DNA from: Brevibacillus centrosporus
Lineage (GTDB): Bacteria; Bacillota; Bacilli; Brevibacillales; Brevibacillaceae
NCBI RefSeq assembly: GCF_003710815.1
Contig: NZ_RHHP01000010.1
Location: 124,001 to 188,000 of the forward strand
Direction: 5' to 3'
Length of the DNA stretch: 64,000 bases
This document shows, in pieces, positions 60,608 through 64,000 of this stretch. Each line of letters opens with the position of its first letter. The first letter of the stretch is position 1. Under the pieces are notes generated by a model. The model ran no database searches and was not told where the DNA came from. It saw only the letters and a list, made by a program, of their open reading frames with translations. The position numbers were made by a program, and so were the translations under genes.

Positions 60608-62482
60608 TCACTCTCGCGTAAGCCGTTCCTCTATCTCTGTCTCCAACAGCTGATAGATTTGAATGGCGATACTGATATCGAGAAACTGCTTCTGGTTCGT
60701 CAGGGATATCCCTAAAATCTCTTCCATTCTCTTTACACGATAAATCAGCGTATTCAGGTGGATATTGAGTGCACTTGCTGTTTCTTTCATCTTCAGGCTA
60801 TGATCCAGAAAGGATGTGAGCGTATGTAAAAACTCTCTTTTCCTTGATTTTTCATAGCGCAGCAGAGGCCCTAGGTTCTCTAAGACGTAATCCAATAAAT
60901 CTTCTGTATCATTTTGGAGCAGCAGCCGTTTGCTCCCCAGCTCCGGGTAACTCAAATAGGGCTGCTCCATTTTGTAATTCTTCAAAAAGGTGACGCAGCG
61001 AATAGACTCCTCCGAAGATTTATAGACGTCTTTAAGCCCCTTTTTGATGCCTCCAATCCCTATCGATGCCTTCAGCCCCCAATTTTTTATGTAGATGGCA
61101 GCTGTGAATCTTTGGCATTGGTCTTCAATAGCACTTCGAATGTCCTTCCAGGATTGATGACTCGCAAAAGAGAGCAAGACCACTAATTGCTCCTGCTTGG
61201 CTACGATCATTCCAAGGGGATGCGTCTGTAGAAAGGAGTCTGTAGCGATCTGGATGAGATTCCTTCGAGCGGCAAGCAAGCGATCGTAAAAGTCAGTGGA
61301 TTCACGTCGATCATTTTCAAAGTTGATTGTAAGTACTTGATAGGAGCGGTGAGGGTCCATATGCAAATGCTTGGCTTGTTCGATTAAGCGGGAGCTGATA
61401 TGGCCTGTAAAAAGCTGTTCAATAAATTGCCCCCTCAGATTTTGCTCCGTTTCAAAAACGGCTTGCTCTTTGACCAATTCAAAAGAGATGACCGTACATA
61501 CGTGCTCGAGAGCGGCCATGTTCACTTCGTCCAGTGGCTTTTCACTGAGAAGCGCGAGATAGCCTAAAAAATTCGGCTTGGCTCCTATCGGGAAAACCAT
61601 GCAGCCATTGGGCGTCTTCCTAGTGCCAAAAGGAGGATAGGCCGCTCCATGCGTCAAGGCGGATGGAATCGAGTGCTGAATGGTTTCCAGCTTGGTTTTT
61701 GCCTGGTATTCCATTTCTGTGAAGGCAGGGGCGGAAGACAGGATTTCTCCCATTTGATCCAGGAGGATGATCGGCTGCTCCATGAGATGATGCACATGAT
61801 CGAGGATAGCGCTCACGCCTTCTCCTTGCAAAACAAGGGCTGCCAAGCTTTGATGTATCTCCAATGATCGATTTAGTAGATGATTTTGCTTCTTCATCTG
61901 GGTATTCAGCGTTTCCAGCAGCTCAACCGATTTTTCTTTGTCCCGGTATAAATTCGCTTTTTCCAAGGCGATCGCAGCTTGATGCGAGATGGCTTCCAAC
62001 AGCTGCATATCTTCGGGTTTAAAAGAAGCATCTGGTCGAAAGCAGTCCAGAGTGATGACGCCGATACACTCACCGTTGGACATGATGGGAGCGCTCGCTG
62101 CTGAGGTGGGAAAGATCGGGTCAGCCTCACGCAGTCTCTGTTGATTGGACGTAGACATGGTACTTGCCGCTCGCTGCACACTCTCGCGATCCGGAAAATG
62201 CGTGCACGTTTTTCGAAGAAAGGTAATGCCTGTCATCGATTCGCCAGGCTTAAGACGAACGACAGAGAGCACGTCATTGTCTCGGAGAAATACGCTTTTT
62301 GCAACCAAGTAGTCATCTGTGGGGTCGTACAGAAACAGGAAACCTTCATCAGCCGCTTCAATAACAGCGAGCGTTTCTTTCATGATGGTATTAAAAACAA
62401 CGTCCAGGTCGAGCGTGGAATTAATCGCGTTGGACACCTGGATCAACATCTGCAATTGTCCGTGACTCAGATCACTTTTCAT
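60608..62482 (-). CDS. GAF-domain PucR-type transcriptional regulator
   Basis: A 624-residue regulator. GAF domain at about 10-185 (VSNAINSTLDLDVVFNTIMK, SAASAPIMSNGECIGVITLD, ending SHQAAIALEKANLYRDKEKS), a coiled linker, a second sensor-like region (about 215-330), a degenerate GGDEF-like region (about 370-500) and the PucR/CdaR C-terminal HTH (KETASALNIHLNTLIYRVKR). ATG 62482 follows AAAGGTGG; the frame is open upstream. Such proteins often control adjacent catabolic genes. It is divergent from a GbsR-type regulator and a peptide-type permease, its likely targets by position. Confidence 0.88.
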   Translation of the reverse strand: MKSDLSHGQLQMLIQVSNAINSTLDLDVVFNTIMKETLAVIEAADEGFLFLYDPTDDYLVAKSVFLRDNDVLSVVRLKPGESMTGITFLRKTCTHFPDRESVQRAASTMSTSNQQRLREADPIFPTSAASAPIMSNGECIGVITLDCFRPDASFKPEDMQLLEAISHQAAIALEKANLYRDKEKSVELLETLNTQMKKQNHLLNRSLEIHQSLAALVLQGEGVSAILDHVHHLMEQPIILLDQMGEILSSAPAFTEMEYQAKTKLETIQHSIPSALTHGAAYPPFGTRKTPNGCMVFPIGAKPNFLGYLALLSEKPLDEVNMAALEHVCTVISFELVKEQAVFETEQNLRGQFIEQLFTGHISSRLIEQAKHLHMDPHRSYQVLTINFENDRRESTDFYDRLLAARRNLIQIATDSFLQTHPLGMIVAKQEQLVVLLSFASHQSWKDIRSAIEDQCQRFTAAIYIKNWGLKASIGIGGIKKGLKDVYKSSEESIRCVTFLKNYKMEQPYLSYPELGSKRLLLQNDTEDLLDYVLENLGPLLRYEKSRKREFLHTLTSFLDHSLKMKETASALNIHLNTLIYRVKRMEEILGISLTNQKQFLDISIAIQIYQLLETEIEERLTRE

Positions 62483-62896
62483 GTGGCCACCTTTACTAGA
62501 GAGGATGGGAAAAACGGGCTTACCTGGTAGGGACACCCATCTCTATTATAAAAGAACTCGGATCATCCTCTCTCGATTTTCGTAGAAAACATGCAGAGAG
62601 AAAAAGAGGGGGATTATGAAGGAAACGACGTTTGAGATTCCACGAATGTGGCACTGAGCCCACACATGTTTTAGATATTTTTTTATATTCTTTAATTTCA
62701 GTATTTACTAAAAACTCTAAACGTATTAGTATTAATAACACAGAATGAAAAAGCCTCTGCAAATCTAATGGCTATTGTTTTGGGGGGAGGGGGAGTTTGT
62801 CCAGGAGTTAGTCATCGCTGCAATCACGTTGTTATCTGGTAAAAGGAATGACATTACATGATGAATGGTTCGTGCTATTCGGAAGGAGCATTTATT
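62483..62896. other. Divergent control region between two regulators
   Basis: About 410 bases. Contains an AT-rich stretch (62665-62730) likely to hold promoters, and a G-run near 62781-62795 (GGGGGGAGGGGGAG) without a good start codon after it. No -24/-12 element with 12-base spacing was found here. Confidence 0.3.
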
Positions 62897-63406
62897 TTGA
62901 GTAAAATTACCCCCGAAATTCTCGCATTTATCGAAGAAATCGGTCTAGACTTTGAACGCCAAAATCTGCCTAGAGTCGCGGGGCGCATTATGGGACTTCT
63001 CATGGTGTCAAGCAGTCCATTGTCTTCTCAGCAAATCGCGTCGACCCTGCAAATTAGCCTGGGTGCTGTTTCTACGAATATAAACCTGATGCTTCGAGAT
63101 GGCTTAGTTGAAAAAAAGACACTTATTGGGGATCGCATGAACTATTACGTCCTGCCATCGGATTACCTTGAACAAGAATTGATCTATATGATCACAGCCG
63201 CATTTACCAGACAAGCCATATTCAAAAAGCATCATGATGCAGTGAAAGAGGATGACGCGGTTGACAAACGATTTAAGGACTGGATTCAAGGAACTGATTA
63301 TCTGATCGAGATGTATGAGCGATACTTAGCAGAGCTGCGTGCAAGTAAAAGTGAGAATAATTCCGTGAATAAGAATGCTAGACAATTAGATCGATTCAAA
63401 TCATGA
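62897..63406 (+). CDS. GbsR/MarR-type winged-helix regulator
   Basis: A 169-residue regulator of the GbsR family (MarR-like fold): ITPEILAFIEEIGLDFERQN, GRIMGLLMVSSSPLSSQQIA, recognition region SLGAVSTNINLMLRDGLVEK and the wing KTLIGDRMNYYVL. TTG 62897 is chosen because GGAAGGAG lies eight bases upstream; ATG 62858 is an alternative in-frame start. It is followed 40 bases later by a transport permease, which it probably represses or activates. GbsR proteins typically respond to choline or osmolytes, or act as importer or exporter regulators. Confidence 0.88.
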   Translation: MSKITPEILAFIEEIGLDFERQNLPRVAGRIMGLLMVSSSPLSSQQIASTLQISLGAVSTNINLMLRDGLVEKKTLIGDRMNYYVLPSDYLEQELIYMITAAFTRQAIFKKHHDAVKEDDAVDKRFKDWIQGTDYLIEMYERYLAELRASKSENNSVNKNARQLDRFKS

Positions 63407-63446
63407 AGCAATCGATACTTTCTATCAGGATGGATGGGAGCAAACT

Positions 63447-64000
63447 ATGATCACTTACTTACGCAAGCGAATCATTACTGCCATTCTCGTCATCATCGTA
63501 TCGCTATCTATTAATTTTATGCTCGTCCACTTGGCACCTGGCAATCCGATCAGCCTGATCGCGGGCAAAGACAATCCTTCCCCGGAGATGGTCGCAGCAT
63601 TGACGGAAAAGTACGGCTTGAACGATCCCATCTACATACAATTCTTCAAGTACATCGGGACGCTCTTGAAAGGAGATTTGGGCTACTCTCTGATCAATAA
63701 TGAGCCGGTCATCAAGCTGATTGCCGAAAAAATGGGACCTACGTTGCTGCTCGCTCTGACGGGACTGATTCTGGCGGTCGTCATCGGAACAGCGCTCGGC
63801 ATCTACGCGGCGCGGCACAAAGGTTCTCCTTTTGATGTTGTGATGAACGGCATTTCCTACCTCTTTGATTCCACACCAGGCTTCTGGTTGGGCCTCATGC
63901 TGATCCTCGTATTCGCTTCGCTGTTAAAATGGCTGCCGACTGCCGGAATGGTAGATTTGCGAGCGAGTCATACCGGCTTTGCTTACGTGCTGGATGTCTT
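63447..64000 (+). CDS. DppB/OppB-type ABC permease, 3'-truncated by window edge
   Basis: The open frame from ATG 63447 (ATGGGAG upstream) to the window end encodes about 184 residues of a peptide/nickel-type permease: RIITAILVIIVSLSINFMLV, LAPGNPISLIAG, LTEKYGLNDPIYIQFFKYIG, then further membrane segments with DSTPGFWLGLMLILVF. The EAA loop and stop lie beyond the edge. Presumably the first gene of a third Dpp/Opp-type importer under the adjacent GbsR-type and PucR-type regulators. Confidence 0.9.
   Translation, partial: MITYLRKRIITAILVIIVSLSINFMLVHLAPGNPISLIAGKDNPSPEMVAALTEKYGLNDPIYIQFFKYIGTLLKGDLGYSLINNEPVIKLIAEKMGPTLLLALTGLILAVVIGTALGIYAARHKGSPFDVVMNGISYLFDSTPGFWLGLMLILVFASLLKWLPTAGMVDLRASHTGFAYVLDV

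Noticed and set aside
1-64000. CRISPR arrays, tRNA or rRNA genes, prophage modules
   Set aside because: No regularly spaced repeats, cloverleaf-type or rRNA-like stretches, and no phage structural genes were seen on either strand.

Overview
The window reads as chromosomal DNA of a spore-forming Gram-positive bacterium of the order Bacillales, most likely Brevibacillus or a close relative. This is inferred from a GerA-type germinant receptor operon, Gram-positive lipoprotein signals, strong purine-rich ribosome binding sites with frequent GTG and TTG starts, an LtaS-type sulfatase and near 50% GC. No rRNA, tRNA or CRISPR array was seen.

Layout. 1-7.6 kb: a serine hydrolase cut by the left edge, a truncated SRPBCC gene, a ger operon in B-A-C order, an acyl-CoA dehydrogenase and a small monooxygenase-like gene. 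7.6-41.3 kb: one large peptide and amino-acid-derivative uptake and hydrolysis locus. It holds an M19 dipeptidase, a sigma-54 enhancer-binding regulator, two nitroreductase-family genes, two M20, one M24 and one S33 hydrolase, five paralogous M28/PA-domain hydrolases, two complete Dpp/Opp-type ABC importers and three tandem hydantoin/Asp-Glu racemase-family genes. 41.7-47.7 kb: a CysJ-like reductase, RidA, an AT-rich orphan gene, IS3 and IS21 remnants, an old-yellow-enzyme and a luciferase-like monooxygenase. 47.7-60.3 kb: a royal-jelly/yellow-type protein apparently inserted into a repeat, an LtaS-like sulfatase, serC, a split PEP-synthase/rifampin-phosphotransferase-like pair with an MFS exporter, TPR and SLH-like proteins and several decayed genes. 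60.6-64 kb: a GAF-PucR regulator, a GbsR/MarR-type regulator and the start of a third peptide-type permease.

How the central locus seems to work. Four transcription units (M19; M20+M28; importer 1 with five peptidase-type genes; M28+importer 2+racemases+M28) are each preceded by a well-spaced -24/-12 promoter (GG and GC 12 bases apart). Each promoter has a TTAGGKT-type element 55-120 bases upstream. The sigma-54 activator inside the locus, with an unusual N-terminal domain and a C-terminal winged-helix-like region, is the natural candidate to bind it. Imported peptides or derivatives would be cleaved in the cytoplasm, because none of the hydrolases has a signal peptide, and the racemases suggest that D-configured or derivatised amino acids are among the substrates.

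Most striking points: the binding protein of importer 2 is circularly permuted relative to the binding protein of importer 1; all five M28 paralogues lack the usual Glu-Glu dyad; and the M24 protein, one M20 protein and the M19 protein have changed metal-ligand positions.
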